From: Clostridium sp.
GTDB taxonomy: Bacteria > Bacillota > Clostridia > Lachnospirales > Lachnospiraceae
DNA length: 64,000 nucleotides
Direction of reading: 5' to 3'
Assembly (NCBI GenBank): GCA_023664605.1
Contig: JAMPFF010000001.1
Coordinates: 48,106-112,105 of the forward strand
Shown here piece by piece: positions 44,625-52,902 of this stretch. The notes beneath the pieces were generated by a model, which was not told the DNA's origin, did no database searches, and saw nothing but the letters and a program-made list of their open reading frames with translations. The position numbers were made by a program, and so were the translations under genes. How positions within the stretch are numbered: position 1 is the stretch's first letter; each line of letters starts with the position of its first letter.

Positions 44625-44671
44625 CTTTTTTTATGCTCCTTATCTCTTTTCCTATCGGATATTCGTAAATA

Positions 44672-45640
44672 TTATAGTTGATATTGCAAAATTTCATCAA
44701 ACCGCGTAAGCCATTCCGTTTTATCCGCATTCAGCCTACGGTATTCCTTTTCATATTCCCGCATTAACGCCTGCGCTTCCTCTAACACACTTTTATCCTT
44801 TAACTCATAGGCAAGTTCCGCCATATAACTGCTATGATATACCAGAATCCGTTTAATAAAATCCATAACCAACGGTTCCACGCCATGTTCCATAAATTTC
44901 TGCTGTACCATCCGATAAGCTCTGATATTGTCCTGTTTTCTCGCCAAATCCGGCAGATGACAGCCGGACACATCTCGCTGCAGATAGTGATAAAAAGTTT
45001 TATCCACATAGACTGCCCGTCCGGTATTTAATGCACACTGCGCCAAATATAAAACATCTCCTCCCAGTTTCATGCTTTCATCAAATACAATCGGACCGTC
45101 AATGCCGTTATAAACAACTTCTCTTTTATAAAGCTTATCCCATATATAGGCAAATGTCCTGTAGGCATCTCTTTCATATAAATATCGCAACAGCATTTGT
45201 CCGTCAAATGATTTAGGCTCCACGGTCTTTTCGTTTTGCACCGTAATGCGTTGTTTTCCCGGCTCTTCAAATTCCCGGTAAAATCCCGCAATCGCCATAT
45301 CCGCATTGTCTTTTTCCAATGCTTTTACCAAAGATTCATACATATCCGGTTCAATCCAGTCATCGCAGTCCATAAAGCCTATGTAATCCCCCGCAGCGGC
45401 GCGCAGTCCGGTATTTCTGGCATTGCTCTCTCCCTTGTTGGGCTGATGGATAGCAAGCACTCTGCCGTCACGCTTCGCAAATTCATCCACTATCCGTCCG
45501 GAGTTGTCCGTTGAACCGTCATCTATACAAATAATTTCCATATTTTGATATGTCTGTGAAACCGCGCTTTCCAGACATCGTTCTAAATAGTTCTCAGTAT
45601 TATAAACCGGTATAATAAGCGAAACTTTCTTGTTCTGCAT
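44672..45640 (-). CDS. GT2 glycosyltransferase
   Basis: The protein has 322 residues. Catalytic motifs: VSLIIPVYNTENYLERCL, ICIDDGSTDNSG, and GFMDCDDWIEPDMYESL. It lacks the shared module. Its start lies 41 bp inside the end of the TagD-oxidoreductase gene, implying coupled translation. Confidence 0.9.
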   Translation of the reverse strand: MQNKKVSLIIPVYNTENYLERCLESAVSQTYQNMEIICIDDGSTDNSGRIVDEFAKRDGRVLAIHQPNKGESNARNTGLRAAAGDYIGFMDCDDWIEPDMYESLVKALEKDNADMAIAGFYREFEEPGKQRITVQNEKTVEPKSFDGQMLLRYLYERDAYRTFAYIWDKLYKREVVYNGIDGPIVFDESMKLGGDVLYLAQCALNTGRAVYVDKTFYHYLQRDVSGCHLPDLARKQDNIRAYRMVQQKFMEHGVEPLVMDFIKRILVYHSSYMAELAYELKDKSVLEEAQALMREYEKEYRRLNADKTEWLTRFDEILQYQL

Positions 45641-46970
45641 TTCTCATCTCCAAAAACTTCTCCATAATCCCCGCCAATGTAATACTCTCACCCTTAGTCA
45701 GTTTAAACTGCTTTTCTTCAAAGCCGTTGATACTCGATACAAAATCTCCGATTTCATAGCGCAGGCCGTCATTTAAAAACTTGGAGAAATATTTTTCATT
45801 CTGGCTGCTGTCCTCATAGCGGACTTCAAAGGAAGTCGTTTTCCACCACGGCGCGTCTACAATGATATAACCCCTTGTTCCCGATACGATAAGCTGGCCT
45901 TCCGATTTTACGCCCAAGCCGTTCTTGGCAGTCGCCAGCGCATTTTCATAGGTAAAATACACTTTTGTATAAATATCCAGACCGTTGGCTGCCCTCTGGC
46001 ACTTAAACTCCAGTTCCTGATAATGTTTGCCCAGAATTTTTAAAACGGGTAATACCGTATAGCTGCCAAGTTCCGTGAAGCTGCCGCCATAAACTGTATC
46101 CGTCAACTCGCGGCCAAGCGGATTCTCCAGTTTCGTAAAACATGCCTCCACATCCCGCACGCTGCCGATTGCGCCGCTTCGCACAATGGATAAGAGTTGG
46201 TTAAACCCGGGGCAGTACGCCGTTTTAATCGCCTCCATCAAAACGACCTTATTTTCCTCCGCCATCCGGAACAATTCCTCCGCCTGCGCTTTCTGCAAGA
46301 CCATCGGTTTCTCGCACAAGACATGCTTATGGTGTGCGATGGCGCTCTTGATATAATCATAATGCGTCTGATGTGGGGAAGCAATATAGACGGCGTCGAT
46401 TTCCGCATAAAATTCCTCCAAATCGTCCATATACTTATTCATTTCAAAACGCGCGGCGAATTTTTCCGCGCTTTCCCTATGCGGATTATAGACGGCGTCA
46501 ATGTTAATGCCGCTGACATATTTTACTTCCGGCACCATTCTTGCGGCAATGCGCCCGGTTCCGATAATGCCAAGCCTGATGATATTATACTTTTTTGCCC
46601 GTAACATCGTACTGGAAATATCTTTTGTCCTTTCCAGATAGACAACCTCGCAGTAATCCTTTAAGGAATCAAATACCCCTGTCCAGTCGGAACCTACCGT
46701 AAAGATATCTATATCATATTTCATGATATCCTCTACTTTTTGTCCGGGATGGTCTTCTATAATAATCTCGTCGGCAAAGCCTGTTTTTCTCACATTTTCA
46801 ATGCGGTCCATCAGGGAGTCCACTACGTTCATTTTTCCGCGCGACTCGTCGTAATGTTCCGTCGTCACGCCGACAATCAGGTAATCTCCCAAAGCCTTTG
46901 CCCGCTCCAACAGACGGTAATGGCCTTCATGAAATAAATCAAAAGAACCGTATGTAATGACTTTTTTCAT
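45600..46970 (-). CDS. Cytidylyltransferase (TagD-like) fused to a Gfo/Idh/MocA oxidoreductase
   Basis: The protein has 456 residues. Residues 1-130 are a glycerol-3-phosphate cytidylyltransferase-like domain (ITYGSFDLFHEGHYRLLERA with HxGH, then ISSTMLR). From about 131 to the end it is an NAD(P)-dependent Gfo/Idh/MocA dehydrogenase (LGIIGTGRIAARMV, VYIASPHQTHYDY, LCEKPMVLQ). It might oxidise or reduce a polyol or sugar phosphate and link it to CMP, supplying CDP-polyol to the LicD-type and CDP-glycerol-type transferases downstream; inferred. Confidence 0.85.
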   Translation of the reverse strand: MKKVITYGSFDLFHEGHYRLLERAKALGDYLIVGVTTEHYDESRGKMNVVDSLMDRIENVRKTGFADEIIIEDHPGQKVEDIMKYDIDIFTVGSDWTGVFDSLKDYCEVVYLERTKDISSTMLRAKKYNIIRLGIIGTGRIAARMVPEVKYVSGINIDAVYNPHRESAEKFAARFEMNKYMDDLEEFYAEIDAVYIASPHQTHYDYIKSAIAHHKHVLCEKPMVLQKAQAEELFRMAEENKVVLMEAIKTAYCPGFNQLLSIVRSGAIGSVRDVEACFTKLENPLGRELTDTVYGGSFTELGSYTVLPVLKILGKHYQELEFKCQRAANGLDIYTKVYFTYENALATAKNGLGVKSEGQLIVSGTRGYIIVDAPWWKTTSFEVRYEDSSQNEKYFSKFLNDGLRYEIGDFVSSINGFEEKQFKLTKGESITLAGIMEKFLEMRNAEQESFAYYTGL

Positions 46971-47018
46971 CTGATTCCACCTTAATCCTTATGTTCTCTT
47001 TTTCTTCAAAGCAAAAAT

Positions 47019-47288
47019 TTAACTTTCGTAATGTCCTTTACAGGAAATAATGATAGCCACATCATCTGTAACGGCATATACGAGTCTATGCTCATTACTA
47101 ATGCGGCGGCTCCAAAATCCACTTAAATTTCCCTTTAATGCTTCAGGTTTTCCTATTCCATCAAAAGGAGTTCTTTTTATGTCCTTAATAAGTTGATTTA
47201 TCCGTTTTACCATACTTCTATCTTTCTGCTGCCAGCCACAGTATTCATCCCAGGCATCAGCATCCCATTGTATAAGGCGTATTTTCAT
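47019..47288 (-). CDS. yoeB: YoeB/Txe-family toxin
   Basis: The protein has 89 residues with the YoeB signature: DEYCGWQQKDRSMVKRINQL, TPFDGIGKPEALKGNLSGFW, SRRISNEHRLVYAV and the C-terminal CKGHYES. A ribosome-dependent mRNA endonuclease. It overlaps the antitoxin stop by 4 nt. Confidence 0.9.
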   Translation of the reverse strand: MKIRLIQWDADAWDEYCGWQQKDRSMVKRINQLIKDIKRTPFDGIGKPEALKGNLSGFWSRRISNEHRLVYAVTDDVAIIISCKGHYES

Positions 47289-47560
47289 TTATCATCCTCC
47301 AATAAATCATGTTCGGATAACTGCAATCGTTCCGCCTTATAATCTGCCATTTTCTTTTCCAGATAACGAATATTACTTTCAGTATAAAATAAATCCGGTT
47401 CAGCTGTAATTTCAAAAGGTATACGCCTTTCCATAGTGACTTTATTGATAAAAAGATTTAATGCTGCCGTCATTGTCAGACCCATTTTGGAACATACCTC
47501 TTCCATCTCTTTTTTTACATCTTCATCAATACGAAAATTAACCATTGTTGTCTGCGCCAT
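47285..47560 (-). CDS. RelB/DinJ-family antitoxin of YoeB
   Basis: The protein has 91 residues from the ATG at 47560 with AAAGGAGA upstream. N-terminal ribbon-helix-helix: MAQTTMVNFRIDEDVKKEM, then MTAALNLFINKVTMERRIPF. It represses its operon and neutralises YoeB. It is close to the lone antitoxin at 7764-8024. Confidence 0.9.
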   Translation of the reverse strand: MAQTTMVNFRIDEDVKKEMEEVCSKMGLTMTAALNLFINKVTMERRIPFEITAEPDLFYTESNIRYLEKKMADYKAERLQLSEHDLLEDDK

Positions 47561-47684
47561 ATCAATGTCTCCTTTATCTTTGCACAAATAAATTTTTCTT
47601 GTGCAACATACGATACTTCATTTTATTATACGTTTCTTTACATGAAAGTATACTGTATTTGTAAAGCATTGTAAAGAATTTTAT

Positions 47685-48533
47685 TTACATTTTTTTCTTT
47701 TTCATCTGTGAATCTGAAACAAAGCATCGCAGCTCCGTCACCGGATGCACCTTCCGCATTTCCATCGGCGGCAGTTCCCTATAGTTTCCAAACTTAAATG
47801 TCAAATAGGCATCATAATTTTTAATGCCCCAGAACATTTCGTTCTCAAATAGTATTTTCTCACTGTTTTCATACCATTCCCGCAGATAGCCGTATTCCCT
47901 ATTCGGCGTTGGAAATGTCAGGATGCGCACCCATTTCGTCTTCTTCTTACTTTGCTTTAACACATATTTATTATAATGCCGGTATAAAACATCCGCCGGA
48001 ATGGCGTTAAGCAGCCTGTACCAGCCCTTTAAAAACAGGCTTTTGGAAACGATTTTCCCAACCGGCGCCCACATCATCTTTCGGATGCAGTAACAATGAA
48101 GATTCTGCCATGTCCTTATCATCCTGTTATCGGAAACCGCATCCAGTGGAAAAATATCAATGAAAATTCCCTGCTCATACGGCATATGCTCCTGATTCTC
48201 ACGCAAAAACACGGTTCCTTTTCTGCGCAGTTTTCCGTATCCCCAGCGGTAACCCGTTGTATTTCTATGGTCCTGAAAATAAAATCTGCTATGGTCTAAC
48301 TCTTTCTCGCAGGCCGCCCGGAATTTCTCGTAATCTTTTCTAAGAAACGCCACGTCCGCGTCATCATCCCATGGAATATAGCCCTTATGCCTTACCGCTC
48401 CCAAAAGCGTACCCGCTATAATATTGTAATGGATATTACAAAGTTTACAGATTCTATCCACTTCTTTTAACATTTCCAACTGGATGAGCTGAACCTGCCT
48501 GAGTTCAGTGTCCGTCAAATGATGCACTTTCAT
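47685..48533 (-). CDS. LicD-family phosphotransferase
   Basis: The protein has 282 residues. LicD motifs: NIIAGTLLGAVRHKGYIPWD with the DDDADV metal site, and GIFIDIFPLD. LicD proteins transfer phosphocholine or related phospho-alcohols from CDP donors to glycans. No licA, licB or licC genes are present, so choline is less likely than a polyol phosphate. A paralogue lies at 62930-63820. Confidence 0.85.
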   Translation of the reverse strand: MKVHHLTDTELRQVQLIQLEMLKEVDRICKLCNIHYNIIAGTLLGAVRHKGYIPWDDDADVAFLRKDYEKFRAACEKELDHSRFYFQDHRNTTGYRWGYGKLRRKGTVFLRENQEHMPYEQGIFIDIFPLDAVSDNRMIRTWQNLHCYCIRKMMWAPVGKIVSKSLFLKGWYRLLNAIPADVLYRHYNKYVLKQSKKKTKWVRILTFPTPNREYGYLREWYENSEKILFENEMFWGIKNYDAYLTFKFGNYRELPPMEMRKVHPVTELRCFVSDSQMKKKKM

Positions 48534-48615
48534 ACCAAATATCCCTTTTCATTGCTATGCCGCTTTCTCAGCCTGCTTCCTAACCTAATTACGGACCAAC
48601 CTAACTACGGACTGC

Positions 48616-49923
48616 CTAATCTTCCACAATATCATGATTCATAATCATAACCGGTTTCCCCTGCTGCCTGAACATCTCCACAACGGAACTTCTATCGCCA
48701 TAATAGGCGTCCGATAAATTAATTGCCCTGTGTAAATCCGGCGAATCATCATAAATCCCGATTTTCTGCTTTTTATAACTCTCTACCAGCTTTTTATAGT
48801 CATCCTCCACGTCGGGATTGCTGGAAACGATGGTCTCCATCATCAAAGGATGCGGCCTCCATAACAGCACAACGTCTTCTCTTTTTCCGAAAAACTGAAA
48901 TACCCAGTTTAACTTTTTTAGAAACTGCTCGCTCTTTCCCTTGGCCAGCCCCGTCCAATGCGTATTGAAAAAAATCACCTTTTTATCCTGGCTTAAAAAC
49001 GCTTTCCATTCCTCCGGAATGACTCTGTCTTCTCTTTCTATCACGTCCAGTTTTGGCGAGCCTAACGCCTGAAATTTCTGTTCAATAGCCCGCATTCCCA
49101 CTTTCTGGGTCAGTTCCGGTAACGCTTCCGTATAATATTTAATATACTGTTCTCTGACGCGCTCCGACTGCAAAACCACCACGTCCGCATAGAGTGTTCC
49201 CGGCAGAATGCAGTAATCCTCTTTTACCATATCATTCTGATGCACAAAATAAGGGATATAGACCAGCTTATTTGTATATTCTCTGATTTTGGAAGCATAA
49301 AAATAAGGATGTATCGTCGTCAGCAGATTATACTGGTCATACGGATTATGGATAAAAATAACATCCGGCTTCTCTTCCTCCAAAGAATACTGCTGCCAGT
49401 CCACAATCGGCACATCCGCCGGAAATTTATCTCCCTCATACTGCATCTGCGCTAACGACCCGTCTTCGTTTTTTCCAAAATAAGGAATCGGCACAACCAG
49501 GCACTCCCACTCCGCATCTTGGCAGCCTGCCCGCCAGATGCTTTCAAAACAGTCCCACATGGAAACCTTATAGGGCAGAAAAACCGCCGTCTTTTTCACC
49601 GGCATATGCCGGATGGCATTTTCCGCTTTAATAAGCGCCTCTTCCAGCGATTTATACGCTTTTTTCGCCGGAATTTCCTCTATCTGCTCATTTATCTGAT
49701 ATAACCGCTCACAATAGCGTTCCAGATGCGTAACCGCTTCCGTTCCGGTTCCCACCGCCTGCTCGATAGCTTCTCCCGTCTGAATCGCCGCTTCCTGCTC
49801 GTCGCATAACGCCGTCTGTGCGCCTGCAAAATCCCTGCGCTCCAGTTTTTCTTTTATCGTCTGATGAAGCATGTGCATACTGTCAATCACATCTAATAGT
49901 TGTTTTTGCAAAAATCTGCGCAT
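48616..49923 (-). CDS. CDP-glycerol glycerophosphotransferase-like protein
   Basis: The protein has about 435 residues. The first 100 form a coiled-coil-like helical region. The rest follows the CDP-glycerol:poly(glycerophosphate) transferase (TagF/GT-B) pattern: KKVIFFNTHWTGLA, LLWRPHPLM and DAYYGDRSSVVEMF with the last metal/phosphate-binding stretch. No membrane segments. The ATG at 49923 with GAGAGGA upstream is preferred to a GTG at 49941. Confidence 0.8.
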   Translation of the reverse strand: MRRFLQKQLLDVIDSMHMLHQTIKEKLERRDFAGAQTALCDEQEAAIQTGEAIEQAVGTGTEAVTHLERYCERLYQINEQIEEIPAKKAYKSLEEALIKAENAIRHMPVKKTAVFLPYKVSMWDCFESIWRAGCQDAEWECLVVPIPYFGKNEDGSLAQMQYEGDKFPADVPIVDWQQYSLEEEKPDVIFIHNPYDQYNLLTTIHPYFYASKIREYTNKLVYIPYFVHQNDMVKEDYCILPGTLYADVVVLQSERVREQYIKYYTEALPELTQKVGMRAIEQKFQALGSPKLDVIEREDRVIPEEWKAFLSQDKKVIFFNTHWTGLAKGKSEQFLKKLNWVFQFFGKREDVVLLWRPHPLMMETIVSSNPDVEDDYKKLVESYKKQKIGIYDDSPDLHRAINLSDAYYGDRSSVVEMFRQQGKPVMIMNHDIVED

Positions 49924-49977
49924 GTAACTAAATCCTCTCACATCTAAACTCGCAAGCCCGCGCTTTCAGCGCTTTAT

Positions 49978-50010
49978 GTCCGATTACATCGGACGCTTGC
50001 TCTCATTATA
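49978..50010 (-). promoter_or_regulatory. Promoter and palindrome upstream of the CDP-glycerol-transferase-like gene
   Basis: On the minus strand TGATATAAT (an extended -10; core 50005-50010) lies upstream of a 7-bp palindrome GTCCGAT-TAC/GTA-ATCGGAC (49978-49994). The palindrome would sit in the first transcribed bases, fitting an operator or a leader hairpin. Confidence 0.4.
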
Positions 50011-50119
50011 TCACATGCTTTAAAAGTCCACCACTCTATAAATTGTGTATCTGTATCATGTATGTGACGTCTTATACATTATATCGAATAAAATATACTA
50101 AACCTTTAGCCGCATTCTA

Positions 50120-50128
50120 TGGTATAAT
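50120..50128 (+). promoter_or_regulatory. Extended -10 promoter for the gene at 50178
   Basis: TGGTATAAT (TATAAT at 50123-50128) matches an extended -10 element about 50 bp before the ATG at 50178. No clear -35 is seen. Confidence 0.45.
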
Positions 50129-50177
50129 AACCTCAGACTTAGCAGTCTGCGCTATAATCGTAAAGGGAGCAGCATCT

Positions 50178-51338
50178 ATGAAAATACTGTTTATTGAATG
50201 GGAAAGTTTCGGGAATGAAGATATCAAAGACGCTTTCACAAAAGAAGGGCATCGTTTTTACAGCTTCCCTTTTTCCAATAAAGACGGCAGAAGAGGCACG
50301 GAAATTGAAAAAGAACTGATTGCGGCATTGCATAAGCATACGCCGGATGTTGTTTTTTCTTTCAATTATTTTCCGGTTATTTCCAATGCCTGTAAAAAAG
50401 AGGATATCAAATATATCTCCTGGATTTATGACAGCCCGTATGTCATGCTCTATTCTTATACGGTCATCAATCCCTGTAACGTCATCTATATCTTTGATAA
50501 AGAACTATATCTGGAATTTCACAACGCAGGCATTACAACGGTTCACTATCTGCCTATGGCCGCCAATACAGAGAGACTGGACGCTCTAAAGCCACTCTCC
50601 GGCAGGCAGGCGGACGCCTCATCCGATTTTTTATATGATATCTCCTTTGTCGGTTCACTTTATACGGAAAAACATAACTTTTTTGAACGGATGACGACAC
50701 TGTCCGATTATACGAAAGGCTATCTGGACGCCATTATGAATGCGCAGATGAAAGTGCAGGGCTATAATTTCATTCAGGAAACTCTCGCCCCTGTTATGGA
50801 TGATTTATACAAGGCGCTTCCAATGGACCCCAATCCCGACGGCGTGGAAACGAAAGAATATCTCTATGCGCAGTATGTTATCAACCGCAAGATTACCGGC
50901 CTGGAACGCATGGAACTGATTCGCGCCATCACCGGAGCGCATACGCTTGACCTTTTTACACATGATAAAAATTTTTCCATGCCGGGGCTTTGCAACCGCG
51001 GCACGGTCGATTACTATACACAGATGCCCATTGTTTTTAAACAGAGTAAAATTAACTTAAACATTTCCCTGCGCAGCATTAAAAGCGGCATTCCGCTGCG
51101 CGCTTTCGATATCATGGGAAGCGGCGGCTTTCTGCTTAGTAACTTTCAGGCGGATTTTCTCGATGATTTTATACCGGGGGAGGATTTTGTTTACTATGAA
51201 AGCAAAGAAGATTTGCTGGCAAAAATCGACTATTATCTGATCCATGAGGACGAACGGCTGGCAATTTCCCAAAACGGGCATGATAAAGTGGCGGCGGCGC
51301 ATACATACAGGCATAGGGTGAGGGAGATGCTTGAGTGA
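50178..51338 (+). CDS. CgeB/DUF3880-type glycosyltransferase
   Basis: The protein has 386 residues. It opens with MKILFIEWESFGNEDI; the N-terminal half has VVFSFNYFPVIS and WIYDSPYVML, and the C-terminal half carries the CgeB donor-site pattern NLNISLRSIKSGIPLRAFDI followed by GSGGFLLSNFQ. These are GT-B enzymes of unknown sugar specificity. AAAGGGAG precedes the ATG at 50178; the frame runs upstream to 50043. It is paralogous to 52903-54090. Confidence 0.85.
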   Translation: MKILFIEWESFGNEDIKDAFTKEGHRFYSFPFSNKDGRRGTEIEKELIAALHKHTPDVVFSFNYFPVISNACKKEDIKYISWIYDSPYVMLYSYTVINPCNVIYIFDKELYLEFHNAGITTVHYLPMAANTERLDALKPLSGRQADASSDFLYDISFVGSLYTEKHNFFERMTTLSDYTKGYLDAIMNAQMKVQGYNFIQETLAPVMDDLYKALPMDPNPDGVETKEYLYAQYVINRKITGLERMELIRAITGAHTLDLFTHDKNFSMPGLCNRGTVDYYTQMPIVFKQSKINLNISLRSIKSGIPLRAFDIMGSGGFLLSNFQADFLDDFIPGEDFVYYESKEDLLAKIDYYLIHEDERLAISQNGHDKVAAAHTYRHRVREMLE

Positions 51339-51344
51339 GGGGAA

Positions 51345-51539
51345 TTATGCTCTCCTCGCACTATTTCCCCTTGGAGGATTTACTCTTCTAAACTTCAATG
51401 CCCTTTCCGGGGTAGTTTCCGGACAATCCTCATCAAAAACAACCGGTTTTTCTCTGGCAATTTTCAATTCTTGTATCTCCTCTTCCGAAAAAGCCAGTTC
51501 TCTTACTAAACCTGCCGACAAATTACTGACATTTACCAT
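51345..51539 (-). CDS. BrnA-like antitoxin partner
   Basis: The protein has about 64 residues from the ATG at 51539. It contains KPVVFDEDCPETTPERALKF, the linker found in antitoxins paired with BrnT, but lacks the usual C-terminal ribbon-helix-helix and is short. It overlaps the BrnT gene by 17 bp. AAAGGGG precedes the start. Confidence 0.7.
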   Translation of the reverse strand: MVNVSNLSAGLVRELAFSEEEIQELKIAREKPVVFDEDCPETTPERALKFRRVNPPRGNSARRA

Positions 51540-51921
51540 AATAAAGACCCCTTTCAAAACTGGTGGCATATCTTGCCGAAATCAATCTTATCACATCGAT
51601 ATCCATACCGTTTTCATTTCGTCTAACACGTTCCGTATATACTACAAATAACACATCATCTATTCCAACATTACCAATGGTGGTATCTGTGTTTTCTGCA
51701 GGGCTAATGCCTCCTGCCGATACATCTCCAATCGTATCATATCTGTCTTCAAAAACGCTATTCTCTTCATCATAAAATTCAATTCTATCATAATCGAAGA
51801 ACACACGAGCAGCGCTCCTAAAAGAAATACCATGTTTTTCAATATTTGCTTTATTCTTATCTTCATCATATTCAAAGGTCATTCCACCAAGAATAAATGT
51901 AATATATTTGTTACTATCCAT
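51523..51921 (-). CDS. brnT: BrnT-family toxin
   Basis: The protein has 132 residues. BrnT features: FEYDEDKNKANIEKHGISF, EDRYDTIGDV, VLFVVYTERV and IRLISARYATSFERGLYY. Normal BrnT is about 90-100 residues; here about 20 extra residues lie between TIGDV and DDVLFV and contain a second TIGNV, like an internal duplication of the strand. Whether it is active is unclear. Confidence 0.8.
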   Translation of the reverse strand: MDSNKYITFILGGMTFEYDEDKNKANIEKHGISFRSAARVFFDYDRIEFYDEENSVFEDRYDTIGDVSAGGISPAENTDTTIGNVGIDDVLFVVYTERVRRNENGMDIDVIRLISARYATSFERGLYYGKCQ

Positions 51922-52050
51922 ATTGCAACTTTCAAAATCCTTATTTTACTTTCTATTGATACTTATTAGTATACGTTGACCGCACGAAAAATACAATATA
52001 TTGCACGGAAAATGTATGTTCCATTCCTCGTCCTTTTACGCTCTATATCC

Positions 52051-52863
52051 CTATCTTAGATAATACAGCAGCATTTTGTTGACCTGCTCTAAAATACCTC
52101 TTTTCTGCGCTCTTAATAAGACCTCTTCCACCACACTGCTAAATTTACCATATTTTACCAATTCTGCTTTATGCTGCGCTATCATGTAACATCTTGCTTC
52201 ATAATAGCCTGCCGTATTGGATGAAACGCCCTCTGTATTCAAATGCACTATCACCAGCGGCTCTTCTATAAAAAGAATCGAATATTCCTTGGCGATTCGC
52301 ATAAACAGCTCCCAATCTTCCAGACAGGACAGATTCTCACAAAACAACCCGACTTTTGAAAAACATTCCCTGCGTGCCAGCACCGTCGGCGCTCCTATCG
52401 TATTCCGACAAAGCAGTTTTTCATAAATATCTCCCTGTTTGTCATGCAGCGGTATCTGCTCATCCGGCACAATAGTAATATCTCCGTCAAATCTATTGCA
52501 TTCATAGGCACAATACACCATTCCCGCCTGCGGGTTATCCATAAGCGCCTGCATCTGCTTTTCCAGCTTATCCGGCTTCCACCAGTCATCACTGTCCTGA
52601 AAGGCAATATATTCATATGCCGCTTGCCTGATTCCCTCGTTTCTGGCGGCTGATGCACCGTGATTCTCCGGCATTTTGATATAACGCATCCGCTCATCTT
52701 CTATGCTATTTATCACATCCTGCGTATTATCGGTAGAACCGTCATCGACAATGATAAGTTCAAACTCCCGGTAAGTCTGTTCTAATACGCTTCTAACCGA
52801 TTTTTCTATGCAGTCCGCTCTGTTATAAGTCGGTATGATAATACTCACTTTTTCTCTTTCCAT
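52051..52863 (-). CDS. GT2 glycosyltransferase
   Basis: The protein has about 270 residues. Motifs: VSIIIPTYNRADCIEKSV, IIVDDGSTDNT, FQDSDDWWKPDKL, and the ED acid stretch LSCLEDWELFMRIA. Close in sequence to the GT2 at 32086 but without the Rossmann-like module. The start at 52863 follows an AGGA-rich leader. Confidence 0.85.
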   Translation of the reverse strand: MEREKVSIIIPTYNRADCIEKSVRSVLEQTYREFELIIVDDGSTDNTQDVINSIEDERMRYIKMPENHGASAARNEGIRQAAYEYIAFQDSDDWWKPDKLEKQMQALMDNPQAGMVYCAYECNRFDGDITIVPDEQIPLHDKQGDIYEKLLCRNTIGAPTVLARRECFSKVGLFCENLSCLEDWELFMRIAKEYSILFIEEPLVIVHLNTEGVSSNTAGYYEARCYMIAQHKAELVKYGKFSSVVEEVLLRAQKRGILEQVNKMLLYYLR

Positions 52864-52902
52864 ATTTCTTCTTTTCCTCATAAATTTTTTACAAAAGTAA
52901 CT

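Noticed and set aside
45600-45640. 41-bp overlap of the TagD-oxidoreductase and GT2 genes taken as a frameshifted single gene
   Set aside because: Both proteins have complete domains with normal ends and starts, so a coupled overlap is the simpler reading.
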